Source: Heyndrickxia acidiproducens DSM 23148 (lineage in GTDB: Bacteria > Bacillota > Bacilli > Bacillales > Bacillaceae_C). Taken from it: DNA of 49,373 nt. This document shows positions 37,107 to 49,089 of this stretch, piece by piece. Every line of letters starts with the position of its first letter. Within the stretch, counting starts at the first letter, position 1. Location of the stretch: the NCBI RefSeq assembly GCF_000374345.1, contig NZ_KB893996.1, positions 1-49,373 of the forward strand, in the 5' to 3' direction. A model generated the notes under the pieces. The model was not told where the DNA came from and made no database searches. It saw nothing but the letters and a program-made list of their open reading frames with translations. The translations under genes and the position numbers were made by a program.

Positions 37107-38046
37107 TATTTCCCCTGGCACTTGGATCATAGGAAAGTGGCACAAGCAGCATTACAAGGTCATAAAAAAACTGGGAAGCGGCGCAAATGGCGTTGTCTAC
37201 CTCGCTGAAACATCCGGGGGTCCGGCTGCGTTAAAATTAAGCAGCAGCACGGAATCGGTGACTTCAGAGGTAAATGTGCTCAAAACATTCGCCAAGGTCC
37301 AGGGTTCTTCCCTCGGGCCTTCTTTATTGGATGTGGATGACTGGGAAACAGGAAACGGAATGGTTCCATTTTATGCGATGGAGTATATCAAAGGCACCGG
37401 CCTGCTTTCCTTTATTGCCCAAAAAGATTTCTCATGGGCGGGGATATTGATCCTTCAGCTTTTAAGGGATTTGCAACGGATACACGAAGAAGGCTGGGTG
37501 TTCGGCGATTTAAAACCTGAGAATATTATCGTAACCGGTTCCCCGGTTCGCATCCGCTGTATTGATGTTGGCGGAATGACGAGATTAGGAAGATCCATTA
37601 AAGAATTCACGGAGTTTTTCGACAGGGGTTATTGGGGAATGGGATCAAGAAAGGCGGAACCAAGCTATGATTTGTTTGCCGCTGCGATGATTATGGTGAA
37701 CCTGGCTTATCCGCAGCGGTTTTCAAAAAAAGCTGACAGCGAACTGCAGTTGAAGACGGCCATCCATCAAAGTGCAGAACTAAAAAAATATGAACCTGTT
37801 TTAATCAATGCCTTAAAGGGAAAGTACCAATCTGCACAGGAAATGAGGCGGGCGCTGCTTGATTTGCTGGCGGGCCGACCGCAATCACGGGCAGAAACCG
37901 TACAAGCAGATAGAAAGGGAGGAAAACCTCAGTCAAGATTAAAAATAAGGCGGTTTAAAAAAACTAAAAGATTAATCACAACAATAACATTCATTGTGAT
38001 CGTGTCTATGTTATACTTTTTATATATATATGAACAATTGCTTTAA
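37072..38046 (+). CDS. yabT: Membrane-anchored Ser/Thr protein kinase YabT
   Basis: A 324-residue Hanks-type kinase, truncated relative to PrkC and lacking PASTA repeats. The glycine loop LGSGANGVVYLAE is near residue 31-43, the lysine is in ALKLS, the catalytic loop FGDLKPENIIV near 152 replaces HRD with FGD, and DVGG replaces DFG. The Lys/Arg-rich region near 275-300 should bind DNA (B. subtilis YabT is activated by DNA and phosphorylates RecA during sporulation), and a transmembrane helix ends the protein. The start may be GTG 37072 or ATG 37075; it overlaps yabS. Confidence 0.92.
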   Translation: MMTNSTLKNLSNISPGTWIIGKWHKQHYKVIKKLGSGANGVVYLAETSGGPAALKLSSSTESVTSEVNVLKTFAKVQGSSLGPSLLDVDDWETGNGMVPFYAMEYIKGTGLLSFIAQKDFSWAGILILQLLRDLQRIHEEGWVFGDLKPENIIVTGSPVRIRCIDVGGMTRLGRSIKEFTEFFDRGYWGMGSRKAEPSYDLFAAAMIMVNLAYPQRFSKKADSELQLKTAIHQSAELKKYEPVLINALKGKYQSAQEMRRALLDLLAGRPQSRAETVQADRKGGKPQSRLKIRRFKKTKRLITTITFIVIVSMLYFLYIYEQLL

Positions 38047-38161
38047 TAAGACAGGCGCTGCCCGGAACATCCGAAAAACAGCAGCTTGCGGATATCTTTA
38101 GAATTTTATTGGAACACATGGTAAAATAAGTTTTGTAAATTGAACAAAGGAAAGGTATAAA

Positions 38162-39592
38162 ATGCTGCCATTTGAGGCAAATGTGTCTGATTTTATTAAA
38201 AAACACCAATTAATATCGGAAGGCGACCACTTGATTGCAGCCGTTTCCGGAGGGCCGGATTCGCTCGCTTTACTCCATTTTTTGAAAGCACAAAGCAAGT
38301 CCTTCAAGATCAAAATTACAGCAGCCCATCTCGACCACATGATTAGAGGGAAAGAATCTTACGAAGACATGATGTATGTTGAAAGGATTTGTAATCATTT
38401 ACATATTGAATACCGGGCAAAACGGATTCCGATTCCGGAAAAAGCCGCTTCTTCAGGCCTGGGACTTGAAGAAACAGCGCGGAAATACCGATATGGCTTT
38501 TTGAAAGACGTCTTGGCTGAGACTGGTGCCAATAAAGTTGTCTTCGGCCATCATGGTGATGACCAAATTGAAACCATCCTCATGCGCCTGACGAGGGGAA
38601 CAAGCGAAAAAGGCAGGGCAGGCATCCCTTTTCGGCGTCCATTTTATACTGGTGAAATTATCCGCCCGCTTCTAGGTACAACCAAAAAGGAAATTGAAGA
38701 ATACTGCCTCCATTACCAGCTTCATCCGAGGATTGATGCAAGCAATTATTCTTTGGATTACACAAGAAACCGGTTCCGGTCTGTTATATTGCCATTTTTA
38801 AAAAAAGAAAACCCGCATGCCCACAAGCATTTTCAAAGATTTAGCGAAGAACTGCTGGAAGATGAGGCTTTTCTGGAGAGCCTGTCGCAAAAACACCTGG
38901 AGGAATCGCTTGATACTACCGGCCGTGATTATCTTGTGGATCTCCCTGCCTTTAAACGGGCACCTTTACCTTTACAAAGAAGGGGGATTCATCTAATATT
39001 AAAATATCTTTACAATCAAAATGTAACAGAACTAACTGCAATACATACCGAGGCCATTTTCAATTTATTCTACAGCAGGCATCCGTCAGGCCGACTTGAT
39101 TTGCCGGGGGGATTAAAAGTGCTAAGAAATTATGAACGCTGCGTGTTCACGTTTCAATTACCTCCCCGCTCTACTTCATATCAATATCTTTTATATGAGG
39201 GAATGGAGATCCGCCTGCCGAATCAGGATAGGATCAAACTTAAAAAAAAGGAAATATCATATTCATACAGGCCTGAGAATATGCTATTATTACACATAAA
39301 CGACATTTCTCTCCCTCTGATTGTCCGCAATCGAAAACCGGGGGACAGAATTGAAGCAAAAGGATTAAATGGTTCAAAAAAGGTAAAAGATATATTTATT
39401 GATGAAAAAATTCCAAAGCCGGAAAGAGATTCATGGCCAGTTGTGACAGATTCCAGCGGGAAAATTTTATGGCTTCCGAATCTAAAAAAATCAAGATATG
39501 AACCAATTGATGTTTTACCTGATGAGACCTACTATATTTTGCAATATTGCAAGCAAACATCTTCTAGGGGGCAGTCGCACGATGAAGCATGA
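38162..39592 (+). CDS. tilS: tRNA(Ile)-lysidine synthase
   Basis: A 476-residue N-type ATP pyrophosphatase that converts C34 of tRNA-Ile2(CAU) to lysidine, so that it reads AUA. The PP-loop motif SGGPDS is at residues 29-34, followed by [17 protein letters not shown] and the RPLL motif; C-terminal TilS domains follow. The start ATG follows aaaggaaagg. It overlaps hprT by 11 bases, and the tilS-hprT-ftsH order is conserved across Firmicutes. Confidence 0.96.
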   Translation: MLPFEANVSDFIKKHQLISEGDHLIAAVSGGPDSLALLHFLKAQSKSFKIKITAAHLDHMIRGKESYEDMMYVERICNHLHIEYRAKRIPIPEKAASSGLGLEETARKYRYGFLKDVLAETGANKVVFGHHGDDQIETILMRLTRGTSEKGRAGIPFRRPFYTGEIIRPLLGTTKKEIEEYCLHYQLHPRIDASNYSLDYTRNRFRSVILPFLKKENPHAHKHFQRFSEELLEDEAFLESLSQKHLEESLDTTGRDYLVDLPAFKRAPLPLQRRGIHLILKYLYNQNVTELTAIHTEAIFNLFYSRHPSGRLDLPGGLKVLRNYERCVFTFQLPPRSTSYQYLLYEGMEIRLPNQDRIKLKKKEISYSYRPENMLLLHINDISLPLIVRNRKPGDRIEAKGLNGSKKVKDIFIDEKIPKPERDSWPVVTDSSGKILWLPNLKKSRYEPIDVLPDETYYILQYCKQTSSRGQSHDEA

Positions 39593-40142
39593 TATCGAGA
39601 AAATATTAATTTCGGAAGAGGAAGTCCAGCAAAAAGTAAAGGATTTAGGAGAGCAGCTGACGAAAGATTATGATAGCAGGTTTCCGCTGGCAATCGGCGT
39701 ACTGAAGGGAGCCATGATGTTCATGGCGGATCTTGTCAAACATATAGATACATATTTGGAAATGGATTTTATGGATGTATCTAGTTATGGCAATTCAACC
39801 GTATCTTCCGGGGAAGTAAAGATTTTAAAAGACCTGGATACATCCGTTGAGGGCCGTGATGTGTTAATCATTGAAGATATTATCGACAGCGGAATGACCC
39901 TGAGTTATTTGGTCGATCTTTTCCGTTACCGTAAAGCAAAATCAATCAAAATTGTAACGCTGCTCGACAAACCAACCGGCCGCAAAGCGGATATCCAGGC
40001 AGATTATGTCGGCTTTAATGTCCCGGATGCGTTTGTGGTGGGATACGGTTTGGATTATGCAGAGAAGTACCGCAACCTTCCCTATATCGGCGTCTTAAAA
40101 CCTGAGGTGTACAGCCATCCGGAAGAAAGCGCCGATATTTAA
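39582..40142 (+). CDS. hprT: Hypoxanthine phosphoribosyltransferase
   Basis: A 186-residue purine salvage enzyme that converts hypoxanthine and guanine with PRPP to IMP and GMP. The PRPP motif [14 protein letters not shown] lies near residues 93-106, and [14 protein letters not shown] at the N-terminus fits Bacillus HprT. ATG 39582 is chosen over the in-frame ATG 39498 because taggggg is just upstream and family members start here. In B. subtilis HprT and TilS together activate ftsH transcription. Confidence 0.96.
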   Translation: MKHDIEKILISEEEVQQKVKDLGEQLTKDYDSRFPLAIGVLKGAMMFMADLVKHIDTYLEMDFMDVSSYGNSTVSSGEVKILKDLDTSVEGRDVLIIEDIIDSGMTLSYLVDLFRYRKAKSIKIVTLLDKPTGRKADIQADYVGFNVPDAFVVGYGLDYAEKYRNLPYIGVLKPEVYSHPEESADI

Positions 40143-40230
40143 GCGTAATGGTGTGAACATGGCATTGGACGATTTATGGAAATGCAAAATGAAGACGGTC
40201 GCTGTAAAAAATGGTGAAAGCCAATGCAAA

Positions 40231-40258
40231 TTATTGTTAAATTAAAATTTACTATAGT
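40231..40258 (+). promoter_or_regulatory. Probable SigA promoter of ftsH
   Basis: ttattg (40231-40236), 16 nt, tatagt (40253-40258). Confidence 0.5.
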
Positions 40259-40301
40259 ACTATTGAATATAGCTTTTTAAGACCGTGGGAGGAGGTAAGG
40301 A

Positions 40302-42314
40302 ATGAATCGTATTTTCAGAAATACAATCTTTTATGTATTATTATTTATAGTACTGATTGGAATCGTCAGCTATTTTAATAATAGCAGTGAAACGACGGAG
40401 AGTATATCATATGACAAATTTGTTTCTTATTTGGACGAAGGCAAGGTTAAAAGCTTTTCAACCCAGCCTACGCGGGGCGTTTATGAGGTCCGCGGACAGT
40501 TAAAAGATAATAATAAGCAATTTGTCACTTATGTCATGGATGACCAGGCCATGCTTAACCGGATTGATAAAGCAGCCCAAAATACTAAAGTGGATGTATT
40601 GCCGGCAAAAGAAACGAGTGGCTGGGTATCATTTCTGACATCCATTATTCCGTTTGTGATTATCTTTATTTTGTTCTTCTTCCTGATGAATCAGGCGCAG
40701 GGCGGCGGCGGCCGGGTAATGAACTTCGGCAAAAGCAAAGCGAAACTGTATAATGACGACAAGAAAAAAGTCCGTTTTCGCGACGTAGCCGGCGCTGACG
40801 AAGAAAAGCAGGAACTCGTTGAAGTAGTTGAATTTTTGAAAGATCCGCGGAAATTCTCGGAATTGGGTGCACGCATTCCGAAAGGTGTTTTGCTGGTAGG
40901 GCCTCCGGGAACTGGTAAAACTTTGCTGGCAAGAGCTGTTGCCGGTGAAGCAGGCGTTCCTTTCTTCTCCATCAGCGGTTCTGATTTCGTTGAAATGTTT
41001 GTCGGGGTTGGTGCAAGCCGTGTCCGCGACTTGTTTGAAAATGCGAAAAAGAACGCGCCTTGTATCATTTTCATTGATGAAATTGATGCGGTCGGACGCC
41101 AGCGCGGCGCGGGATTAGGCGGCGGACATGATGAACGTGAACAAACTTTAAACCAATTGCTGGTTGAAATGGACGGATTCGGTGCAAATGAAGGCATTAT
41201 CATTATTGCAGCCACAAACCGTCCGGATATTCTTGACCCGGCACTTCTGCGTCCCGGCCGGTTTGACAGGCAGATTACGGTAGACCGTCCGGATGTGAAC
41301 GGACGTGAAGCCGTGCTCCGTGTTCATGCACGGAATAAACCGCTCGACAGTACGGTTGATTTAAAGGCAATCGCCCATCGTACCCCCGGGTTCTCCGGTG
41401 CGGATTTGGAAAATCTGCTGAACGAAGCTGCACTGATTGCGGCAAGGGCTTCCAAGAAAAAAATCGATATGAGTGATATTGATGAAGCAACGGACCGCGT
41501 GATTGCAGGACCGGCTAAGAAAAGCCGCGTGATTTCCGAAAAAGAACGCAATATTGTGGCTTACCATGAGAGCGGGCATACGATTATCGGGCTTGTGCTT
41601 GATGAAGCTGAGATTGTCCAGAAAGTAACCATTGTACCGCGCGGCCAGGCCGGCGGTTATGCGATGATGGTTCCGAAAGAAGACCGTTATTTTATGACGA
41701 AACCGGAATTGCTCGATAAAATTACCGGCCTCCTTGGCGGGCGCGTTTCAGAGGAAATTATTTTTGGGGAAGTGTCCACAGGGGCTTCCAATGACTTTGA
41801 ACGTGCGACCGGCATTGCAAGAAGAATGGTAACTGAATTCGGGATGAGCGACAAGCTTGGCCCATTGCAGTTTGGCCAGTCGCAGGGCGGCCAGGTATTC
41901 CTCGGCAGGGACATTAATAATGACCAGAATTACTCTGATAAAATTGCGTTTGAAATTGATACAGAAATGCAGAGCATTATGAAAGCCTGCTACGAACGTG
42001 CAAGACAAATTTTATTGGAAAACCGGGATAAGCTTGAATTAATTGCGAAAACATTATTGCAAGTGGAAACACTGGATGCCAAGCAAATCAGGCACCTCTT
42101 TGATCATGGGACATTGCCGGAAAAACCTGTTCCGGACCAGGGTTCTGCATACCCGACAGGAACAGAGCCGCGTGTAAACCTCCAGCCAAAGCAGGAAGGG
42201 ATAAAAGAGGTGAATCCGGCAGACGGGAATGATTCGGATCCTGCGAAGCCGATTGAAACACGGCCGGGTAAATTAGGCCCGACAAAAACACCGGATGATG
42301 ATGAAAAACTATAA
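40302..42314 (+). CDS. ftsH: ATP-dependent zinc metalloprotease FtsH
   Basis: A 670-residue membrane AAA+ protease that degrades unneeded or damaged membrane and regulatory proteins, including Spo0E in B. subtilis. Two transmembrane helices (about 7-23 and 107-127) flank an extracytoplasmic domain. Walker A GPPGTGKT is at 200-207, Walker B and the second region of homology ([19 protein letters not shown]) follow, and the zinc motif HESGH is at 422-426. The C-terminal tail is about 30 residues longer than in B. subtilis and rich in Pro, Glu and Lys. The ribosome site is gggaggagg. Confidence 0.97.
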   Translation: MNRIFRNTIFYVLLFIVLIGIVSYFNNSSETTESISYDKFVSYLDEGKVKSFSTQPTRGVYEVRGQLKDNNKQFVTYVMDDQAMLNRIDKAAQNTKVDVLPAKETSGWVSFLTSIIPFVIIFILFFFLMNQAQGGGGRVMNFGKSKAKLYNDDKKKVRFRDVAGADEEKQELVEVVEFLKDPRKFSELGARIPKGVLLVGPPGTGKTLLARAVAGEAGVPFFSISGSDFVEMFVGVGASRVRDLFENAKKNAPCIIFIDEIDAVGRQRGAGLGGGHDEREQTLNQLLVEMDGFGANEGIIIIAATNRPDILDPALLRPGRFDRQITVDRPDVNGREAVLRVHARNKPLDSTVDLKAIAHRTPGFSGADLENLLNEAALIAARASKKKIDMSDIDEATDRVIAGPAKKSRVISEKERNIVAYHESGHTIIGLVLDEAEIVQKVTIVPRGQAGGYAMMVPKEDRYFMTKPELLDKITGLLGGRVSEEIIFGEVSTGASNDFERATGIARRMVTEFGMSDKLGPLQFGQSQGGQVFLGRDINNDQNYSDKIAFEIDTEMQSIMKACYERARQILLENRDKLELIAKTLLQVETLDAKQIRHLFDHGTLPEKPVPDQGSAYPTGTEPRVNLQPKQEGIKEVNPADGNDSDPAKPIETRPGKLGPTKTPDDDEKL

Positions 42315-42350
42315 ATGAAAAATGAAACGGGTTTGAAAGAGGCCCTGGAT

Positions 42351-42391
42351 AAAAAAAGGCACCGTCTGAATGTAAAAGGCGGTGCTTTTTT
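42351..42391 (+). terminator. Terminator of ftsH
   Basis: gcaccg pairs with cggtgc, extended by A/T pairs, with six T after the stem. Confidence 0.85.
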
Positions 42392-42503
42392 ACCGGATGA
42401 GGAACGGGAGCAGGCGGTATTTCCCGGTTGATAGGGCATGTTCTGCATGCCAGCTGCTCCGAAAGCAGCCGATTGCAAGGGATTCTATAAACGCCGGATA
42501 TTA

Positions 42504-42512
42504 TGGTATGAT
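42504..42512 (+). promoter_or_regulatory. Extended -10 promoter of coaX
   Basis: tggtatgat at 42504-42512, the same nine bases as the yaaO -10 element; no good -35. Confidence 0.4.
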
Positions 42513-42555
42513 GGTTGCATAATCAAATCTATAGATAAAATAGAGTGGTGAGCAT

Positions 42556-43326
42556 ATGTTACTTGTGATTGATGTGGGGAATACAAATATTGTTTTAGGT
42601 GTTTATGATAAAAATGATTTGAAATACCATTGGCGCATCCAAACGGTACGCGATAAAACGGATGATGAATACGGCATGTCATTTAAAGCGTTATTCGGCC
42701 ATGTAGGGATTGATTTCAAGGATATTAGCGGGATTATCATTTCTTCCGTTGTCCCGCCGATTATGTATGCACTGGAGAGAATGTGCAGCAAATACTTCCA
42801 TGTAACCCCGCTAATTGTCGGGCCCGGGATCAAAACAGGCCTTGATATAAAATACGATAACCCGCGGGAGGTTGGTGCGGACAGAATCGTGAATGCTGTT
42901 GCAGGCATACATGAATACGGCAGCCCGTTAATTATTGTCGACTTTGGCACCGCCACCACATACTGCTATATTAACGAAGATAAGCAATATATGGGAGGAG
43001 CGATTGCACCTGGTATCGGCATTTCAGCGGAAGCACTGTACTCAAAGGCTGCGAAACTGCCGAGAATTGAAATTGCCAGTACGGATGATGTTATCGGACG
43101 CAATACCGTTAGCGCCATGCAGGCGGGGATTGTTTTCGGCAATGTCGGACAAGTTGAAGGTATTGTCTCGCGCATGAAAGCAAAAAGTAAAAAAGATCCG
43201 GTTGTCATTGCGACGGGAGGCCATGCTCCATTGATTGCAAAGGAATCAAAAAGCATTGATATTGTAGATCAGTTTTTAACTTTAAAAGGCTTGTATTTGA
43301 TTTATAAACGGAACATACAGGAGTAA
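42556..43326 (+). CDS. coaX: Type III pantothenate kinase
   Basis: A 256-residue ASKHA-fold kinase for the first step of coenzyme A synthesis. [10 protein letters not shown] at residues 5-14 is the phosphate loop, [10 protein letters not shown] near 104 and DFGTATTY near 129 are standard CoaX motifs. The ribosome site is gagtggtgag. It is followed 14 nt later by hslO, the Bacillus order. Confidence 0.96.
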   Translation: MLLVIDVGNTNIVLGVYDKNDLKYHWRIQTVRDKTDDEYGMSFKALFGHVGIDFKDISGIIISSVVPPIMYALERMCSKYFHVTPLIVGPGIKTGLDIKYDNPREVGADRIVNAVAGIHEYGSPLIIVDFGTATTYCYINEDKQYMGGAIAPGIGISAEALYSKAAKLPRIEIASTDDVIGRNTVSAMQAGIVFGNVGQVEGIVSRMKAKSKKDPVVIATGGHAPLIAKESKSIDIVDQFLTLKGLYLIYKRNIQE

Positions 43327-43340
43327 AAGGAGGATTTTCT

Positions 43341-44222
43341 TTGACAGATTATTTAATCAAAGCTTTGGCATATGACGGCCAAATAAGGGCATATGCCGCT
43401 GAAACAACCGAAACAGTGGGCGAAGCACAGCGCAGGCATTATACATGGCCGACAGCATCAGCTGCACTTGGGAGAACGCTGACAGCAGGTGCTATGATGG
43501 GCGCGATGTTAAAAGGTGATGAGAAAATTACAATTAAAGTAGAAGGCGGGGGTCCGATCGGCGCTATTATTGTCGATGCCGACGCACACGGTGATGTACG
43601 GGGATACGTGACAAATCCGCAGACCCATTTTGATTTAAATGAGCAGGGGAAACTGGATGTCCGCCGCGCAGTCGGAACAAATGGGACGCTAACCGTTGTG
43701 AAGGATCTCGGCCTCCGTGAAAACTTTTCCGGGCAGGTGCCCATTGTTTCCGGAGAATTAGGAGAGGACTTCACGTATTATTTTGCTACTTCTGAGCAGG
43801 TTCCGTCTGCTGTCGGGGTCGGGGTGCTCGTGAATCCGGATAATACGATTTTAGCGTCAGGCGGGTTTATCATTCAGCTGATGCCAGGCACAGATGAAGA
43901 AATCGTCACTGCCCTTGAAAAACGAATTTCGGACACACCGCCAATTTCGTCTTTAATACGGCAAGGATTAAAACCGGAAGAAATCCTGGAAAGCCTGCTT
44001 GGCAAAGACAACGTTAACGTGCTGGAAACTATCCCGGTCCGTTTTGAATGTACCTGCTCAAAAGAAAGGTTCGCCTCTGCCATGATCAGCCTGGGCAAAG
44101 AAGAACTCCGTGACATGATCGAAGAAGATGGCCAAGCCGAAGCGGTCTGCCACTTCTGCAGAGAAAAATACCACTATACCCGCCAAGACCTCGAAACCCT
44201 GCTCCAACAAGCAAAAGGGTAA
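43341..44222 (+). CDS. hslO: Redox-regulated chaperone Hsp33
   Basis: A 293-residue holdase chaperone activated by oxidation. The C-terminal zinc switch is intact, with CTC near residue 236 and CHFC near 270. The N-terminal domain has [18 protein letters not shown] and the central [22 protein letters not shown]. The TTG start has aaggagg 7 nt upstream. In B. subtilis yacD follows; here a repeat fragment follows at once, then cysK. Confidence 0.96.
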   Translation: MTDYLIKALAYDGQIRAYAAETTETVGEAQRRHYTWPTASAALGRTLTAGAMMGAMLKGDEKITIKVEGGGPIGAIIVDADAHGDVRGYVTNPQTHFDLNEQGKLDVRRAVGTNGTLTVVKDLGLRENFSGQVPIVSGELGEDFTYYFATSEQVPSAVGVGVLVNPDNTILASGGFIIQLMPGTDEEIVTALEKRISDTPPISSLIRQGLKPEEILESLLGKDNVNVLETIPVRFECTCSKERFASAMISLGKEELRDMIEEDGQAEAVCHFCREKYHYTRQDLETLLQQAKG

Positions 44223-44290
44223 AAAGAAATCCGCTGGCCGATAGGAGCCGCAGCTGGACAAAGAAAAGCGGAGGCGGTTGCCCGCTTTTT
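44223..44290 (+). repeat. Repeat fragment serving as the hslO terminator
   Basis: Directly after the hslO stop lies the 24-nt core (44237-44260) and the unit head aagaaaagcggaggcg (44261-44276). The head pairs with downstream bases (aaaagcgg 44264-44271 with ccgctttt 44282-44289) and continues into a T run, giving a usable terminator. It is related to the repeat at 36148-36289. Confidence 0.7.
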
Positions 44291-44325
44291 ATAGGAAAAA
44301 GATCCCATTTTTCAGAGTTTTCTAC

Positions 44326-44354
44326 TTGACATATTAGGAAAATGGTGTTAATTT
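44326..44354 (+). promoter_or_regulatory. SigA promoter of cysK
   Basis: ttgaca (44326-44331), 17 nt, taattt (44349-44354). The -35 is perfect and the -10 weak. Confidence 0.6.
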
Positions 44355-44361
44355 TTAAATA

Positions 44362-44388
44362 TTAAACCAATAAAAATACTCGGAAATA
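44362..44388 (+). promoter_or_regulatory. Candidate CymR operator of cysK
   Basis: The 27 bases match 15 of 18 fixed positions of the CymR site as I recall it (TAAWNC, central A/W positions, ATMGGAATTW). Its place just after the -10 would block cysK when cysteine is plentiful. Confidence 0.5.
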
Positions 44389-44401
44389 TGAGGTGAACAT
44401 T

Positions 44402-45328
44402 TTGGCACGTTTAGTTAACTCAATCGCTGAATTAGTAGGCAATACACCGGTAGTAAAAGTGAATCGTTTAACAGATGAAAATTCTGCAGATGTTTATTTG
44501 AAACTGGAATATTTCAATCCGGGGAGCAGCGTAAAAGATCGTATCGCACTTTCGATGATTGAAGATGCCGAAAAAAAAGGCCGCTTGAAACCGGGAGATA
44601 CAATCGTTGAACCAACAAGCGGGAACACAGGTATCGGCCTGGCTATGATCGCAGCTGTAAAAGGCTATAAAGCGATTATTGTCATGCCTGAAACCATGAG
44701 CATGGAACGCCGCAGCCTGCTGCGTGCATACGGTGCAAAACTTGTCTTAACACCGGGATCAGAAGGGATTAAAGGCGCGGTAAACAAAGCGGAAGAACTT
44801 GTGAAGGAAAATGGATACTATATGCCACAGCAATTCCAAAACCCTTCCAACCCTGAAATCCATCGTTTAACAACCGGTAAGGAAATCGTGGAACAAATGG
44901 GAGACCAGCTGGATGCGTTTGTAGCCGGCGTCGGCACTGGCGGTACGATTACAGGTGCAGGACAGGCACTAAAAGAAGCTTATCCGGATATTAAAATATA
45001 TGCAGTCGAACCGGATGACTCACCGCTATTGTCGGAAGGAAGACCGGGCCCGCATAAAATTCAGGGGATCGGAACAAATTTTGTCCCGGAAACACTGGAC
45101 AAAAATATTTACGATGAAATTATTCGCGTAAAAACAGAGGAAGCATTCGAAGCAGTGAGAAGAGCCGGGAAAGAAGAAGGAATCCTCGGCGGAATTTCAT
45201 CAGGTGCTGCTATTTTTGCGGCGCTGGAAGTTGCAAAAAAACTGGGTAAGGGCAAAAAAGTGCTTGCCATTGTTCCGGACAACGGTGAACGTTACTTGAG
45301 TACAACTTTATTCCAATTTGAAGATTAA
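44402..45328 (+). CDS. cysK: Cysteine synthase (O-acetylserine thiol-lyase)
   Basis: A 308-residue PLP enzyme making cysteine from O-acetylserine and sulfide; in Bacillus it also pairs with CymR to sense O-acetylserine. The PLP lysine is K45 in [19 protein letters not shown] near 67 and [10 protein letters not shown] near 175 bind substrate and phosphate. TTG 44402 with gaggtga upstream matches the family start (M-x-RLVNSI); the codon at 44393 overlaps the ribosome site. In B. subtilis yacD precedes it and pabB-pabA-pabC follow; all four are absent here. Confidence 0.96.
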   Translation: MARLVNSIAELVGNTPVVKVNRLTDENSADVYLKLEYFNPGSSVKDRIALSMIEDAEKKGRLKPGDTIVEPTSGNTGIGLAMIAAVKGYKAIIVMPETMSMERRSLLRAYGAKLVLTPGSEGIKGAVNKAEELVKENGYYMPQQFQNPSNPEIHRLTTGKEIVEQMGDQLDAFVAGVGTGGTITGAGQALKEAYPDIKIYAVEPDDSPLLSEGRPGPHKIQGIGTNFVPETLDKNIYDEIIRVKTEEAFEAVRRAGKEEGILGGISSGAAIFAALEVAKKLGKGKKVLAIVPDNGERYLSTTLFQFED

Positions 45329-45360
45329 TCCGGAATGACATTTTCATAGATAAATGGAAG

Positions 45361-45394
45361 AAGGCAATCATGTTTAAAGTGATTGTCTTTTTTC
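45361..45394 (+). terminator. Terminator of cysK
   Basis: A 10-bp stem with one G-U (aaggcaatca with tgattgtctt) followed by T. Confidence 0.85.
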
Positions 45395-45417
45395 GTTGGA
45401 TATCGCGGTTTTTTATT

Positions 45418-45446
45418 TTGCAGCGTAAATTATGGTAGACTATACA
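45418..45446 (+). promoter_or_regulatory. SigA promoter of the folP operon
   Basis: ttgcag (45418-45423), 17 nt, tataca (45441-45446). The predicted start near 45453 makes TTG 45480 the sensible folP start. Confidence 0.7.
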
Positions 45447-45479
45447 TATTGACAAGCGTTGACAAAGGGGAGAGTCATT

Positions 45480-46313
45480 TTGAAGTGCGGACGGTTTGTG
45501 TTGGATTTTGATAAAAAGACATATGTAATGGGAATTCTGAATGTCACGCCGGATTCCTTTTCAGATGGTGGGAATTTTTTTAAGCAGGATGCAGCAGTTA
45601 CGCACGCCTTTCAAATGGTGGAAGACGGTGCAGATATCATTGATATCGGCGGGGAGTCGACAAGGCCCGGACATCAACCGATCTCTGCAGAAAAAGAACT
45701 GGAGAGAATCCTGCCTGTCATTAGAGCGATTGCAGGCAAGGTTGACGCCCCGCTATCGATTGATACTTATAAAGCCAGAACGGCAGACGAAGCGATTACG
45801 GCAGGGGCGCACATTATCAATGATGTATGGGGGGCCAAGCGCGATCCTGAAATTGCAGCGGTTGCCGCTAAGCGCCATGTCCCGATTATTTTAATGCATA
45901 ACCGCGAGCAACAGGACTATCAGAATTTTATGCGTGACGCTTTGTATGACCTGTATGAAAGCATCAATATTGCCAAAAAAGCCGGCGTTGGTGATGACCA
46001 GATCATTCTGGATCCGGGGATCGGCTTTGCAAAGGGGTTAAAGGAAGATGTTGAAATGATGCGGAATCTGGATCGTTTGGTTGCACTCGGGTATCCGGTG
46101 CTGCTCGCTCCTTCAAGAAAAAGGATGATTGGGCACACGCTCGGACTGCCGGTCGATGAGCGCATGGAAGGAACAGGGGCTGCAATTTGCTACGGGATCA
46201 CGAAAGGCTGCCAATTGGTTCGCGTACATGATGTAAAGGAAATCAGCAGAATGGTTAAAATGATGGATGTATTCATTGGTAAAGGGGAAACAAATGGACA
46301 AGATTATCATTAA
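45480..46313 (+). CDS. folP: Dihydropteroate synthase
   Basis: A 277-residue TIM-barrel enzyme that joins p-aminobenzoate to the pterin diphosphate; it is the sulfonamide target (sul in B. subtilis). MGILNVTPDSFSDGG near residues 17-31, GGESTRPG near 58, SIDTYK near 92 and RVHDVKE near the C-terminus are the usual motifs. TTG 45480 follows aaagggga. It has its own promoter because the pab genes that precede it in B. subtilis are missing. It overlaps folB by 20 bases. Confidence 0.96.
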   Translation: MKCGRFVLDFDKKTYVMGILNVTPDSFSDGGNFFKQDAAVTHAFQMVEDGADIIDIGGESTRPGHQPISAEKELERILPVIRAIAGKVDAPLSIDTYKARTADEAITAGAHIINDVWGAKRDPEIAAVAAKRHVPIILMHNREQQDYQNFMRDALYDLYESINIAKKAGVGDDQIILDPGIGFAKGLKEDVEMMRNLDRLVALGYPVLLAPSRKRMIGHTLGLPVDERMEGTGAAICYGITKGCQLVRVHDVKEISRMVKMMDVFIGKGETNGQDYH

Positions 46314-46659
46314 AGATATGGAATTTTACGGCTATCACGGTGTACTGGCGGAGGAAACAAAACTGGGCCAGCGTTTCCGGGTATCGATGGAGCTTCAGCT
46401 GGATTTGAAAAAAGCCGGCACGACGGATGATTTGCATGAAACAGTGAATTATGCGGAAGTTTATCAAATGGCAAAAAGGATTGTGGAAGGGGAACCCTGC
46501 TGCTTAATTGAAACCGTCGCCGAAAAACTGGCAGCCGCCGTTCTCGATACGTTTCTAAAAGTAATGGAGATTACAGTAAATATTACCAAGCCGGATCCTC
46601 CTATTCCGGGCCACTACCGTTCTGTTGCAGTCGAAATGACGAGGAGAAGAGTGCAATGA
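46294..46659 (+). CDS. folB: Dihydroneopterin aldolase
   Basis: A 121-residue aldolase that converts dihydroneopterin to 6-hydroxymethyl-dihydropterin and glycolaldehyde. It contains FYGYHGVLAEE (with the active-site Glu of family members), VNYAEVY and a conserved KP(D)PPIPGHYRSV end. ATG 46294 follows aaaggggaaac; the earlier codon at 46267 is an extension into folP. It overlaps folP at the 5' end and folK at the 3' end (4 bases). Confidence 0.95.
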   Translation: MDKIIIKDMEFYGYHGVLAEETKLGQRFRVSMELQLDLKKAGTTDDLHETVNYAEVYQMAKRIVEGEPCCLIETVAEKLAAAVLDTFLKVMEITVNITKPDPPIPGHYRSVAVEMTRRRVQ

Positions 46660-47183
46660 ACCATATCGCCTATTTATCACTGGGTTCCAATATTGAACCG
46701 CGCTTAACTTATTTACAAAATGCGGTCAAAGCCCTGCAAAGCACCCCCGGCATTGAACTTGATAAGGTTTCATCGATTTATGAAACGGATCCGGTCGGCT
46801 ATACGGAGCAAGGTAATTTTTTGAATATGGCGGTAAGAATCAAAACGGTTTTTACTGCTCTTGAACTGCTTGAAACCTGCCTTTCGATCGAGCAGCAGCT
46901 TGGGAGAGAAAGAAAAATTCATTGGGGACCGCGAACAATCGATCTTGACATTTTATTGTATAATCATGAAAATATGAAAACAGAGAAACTCGTTTTGCCA
47001 CACCCCAGAATGCATGAAAGGGCATTTGTATTGGTCCCGCTTCTGGAACTGGAGCCCGGGCTGGTTCATCCGGTGAAGAAGATCCCTTTGATGCAAATGT
47101 GGAACGATCTTTCGGATAAAGAAGGAGTTCGGTTATGGAGACAGATAAATGGGGAAGACGTATCCGTGCTTTTCGAAAATTAA
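46656..47183 (+). CDS. folK: 6-hydroxymethyl-7,8-dihydropterin pyrophosphokinase
   Basis: A 175-residue HPPK that activates hydroxymethyl-dihydropterin with ATP for FolP. The motifs LSLGSNIEPRLTYLQNA, YETDPVGYTEQGNFLNM and GPRTIDLDILLY (metal-binding aspartates) are intact, as is HPRMHERAFVLVPL. The ATG overlaps the folB stop. The 3' end overlaps yazB by 49 bases in another frame. Confidence 0.96.
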   Translation: MNHIAYLSLGSNIEPRLTYLQNAVKALQSTPGIELDKVSSIYETDPVGYTEQGNFLNMAVRIKTVFTALELLETCLSIEQQLGRERKIHWGPRTIDLDILLYNHENMKTEKLVLPHPRMHERAFVLVPLLELEPGLVHPVKKIPLMQMWNDLSDKEGVRLWRQINGEDVSVLFEN

Positions 47184-47347
47184 AAGGGTATACGCAGGAA
47201 AGCTTTGCACGCGAACTTGGCATATCTGTATCCATTTTAGGAGAAGTGGAGAGAGGAACACGAATGCCAACGGAAACACTTCTAAAAGAGATTTCATCAC
47301 TGCTCGATATCCCGTTAGAAGAAATTGGCTGTTTGGATCAGCCATAG
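47135..47347 (+). CDS. yazB: XRE-family HTH protein YazB
   Basis: A 70-residue protein that is nearly all one Cro/XRE helix-turn-helix (GRRIRAFRKLKGYTQESFARELGISVSILGEVERGTRMP). No partner or target is known. Its ATG lies inside the folK 3' end and has aaggag about 8 nt upstream. The folK-yazB overlap is also seen in Bacillus relatives. dusB, which follows in B. subtilis, is missing. Confidence 0.9.
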   Translation: METDKWGRRIRAFRKLKGYTQESFARELGISVSILGEVERGTRMPTETLLKEISSLLDIPLEEIGCLDQP

Positions 47348-49052
<1,705 letters not shown>

Positions 49053-49089
49053 TTGTAACGCCTTTTTTAATAAGCGGATGAATGAAAGC

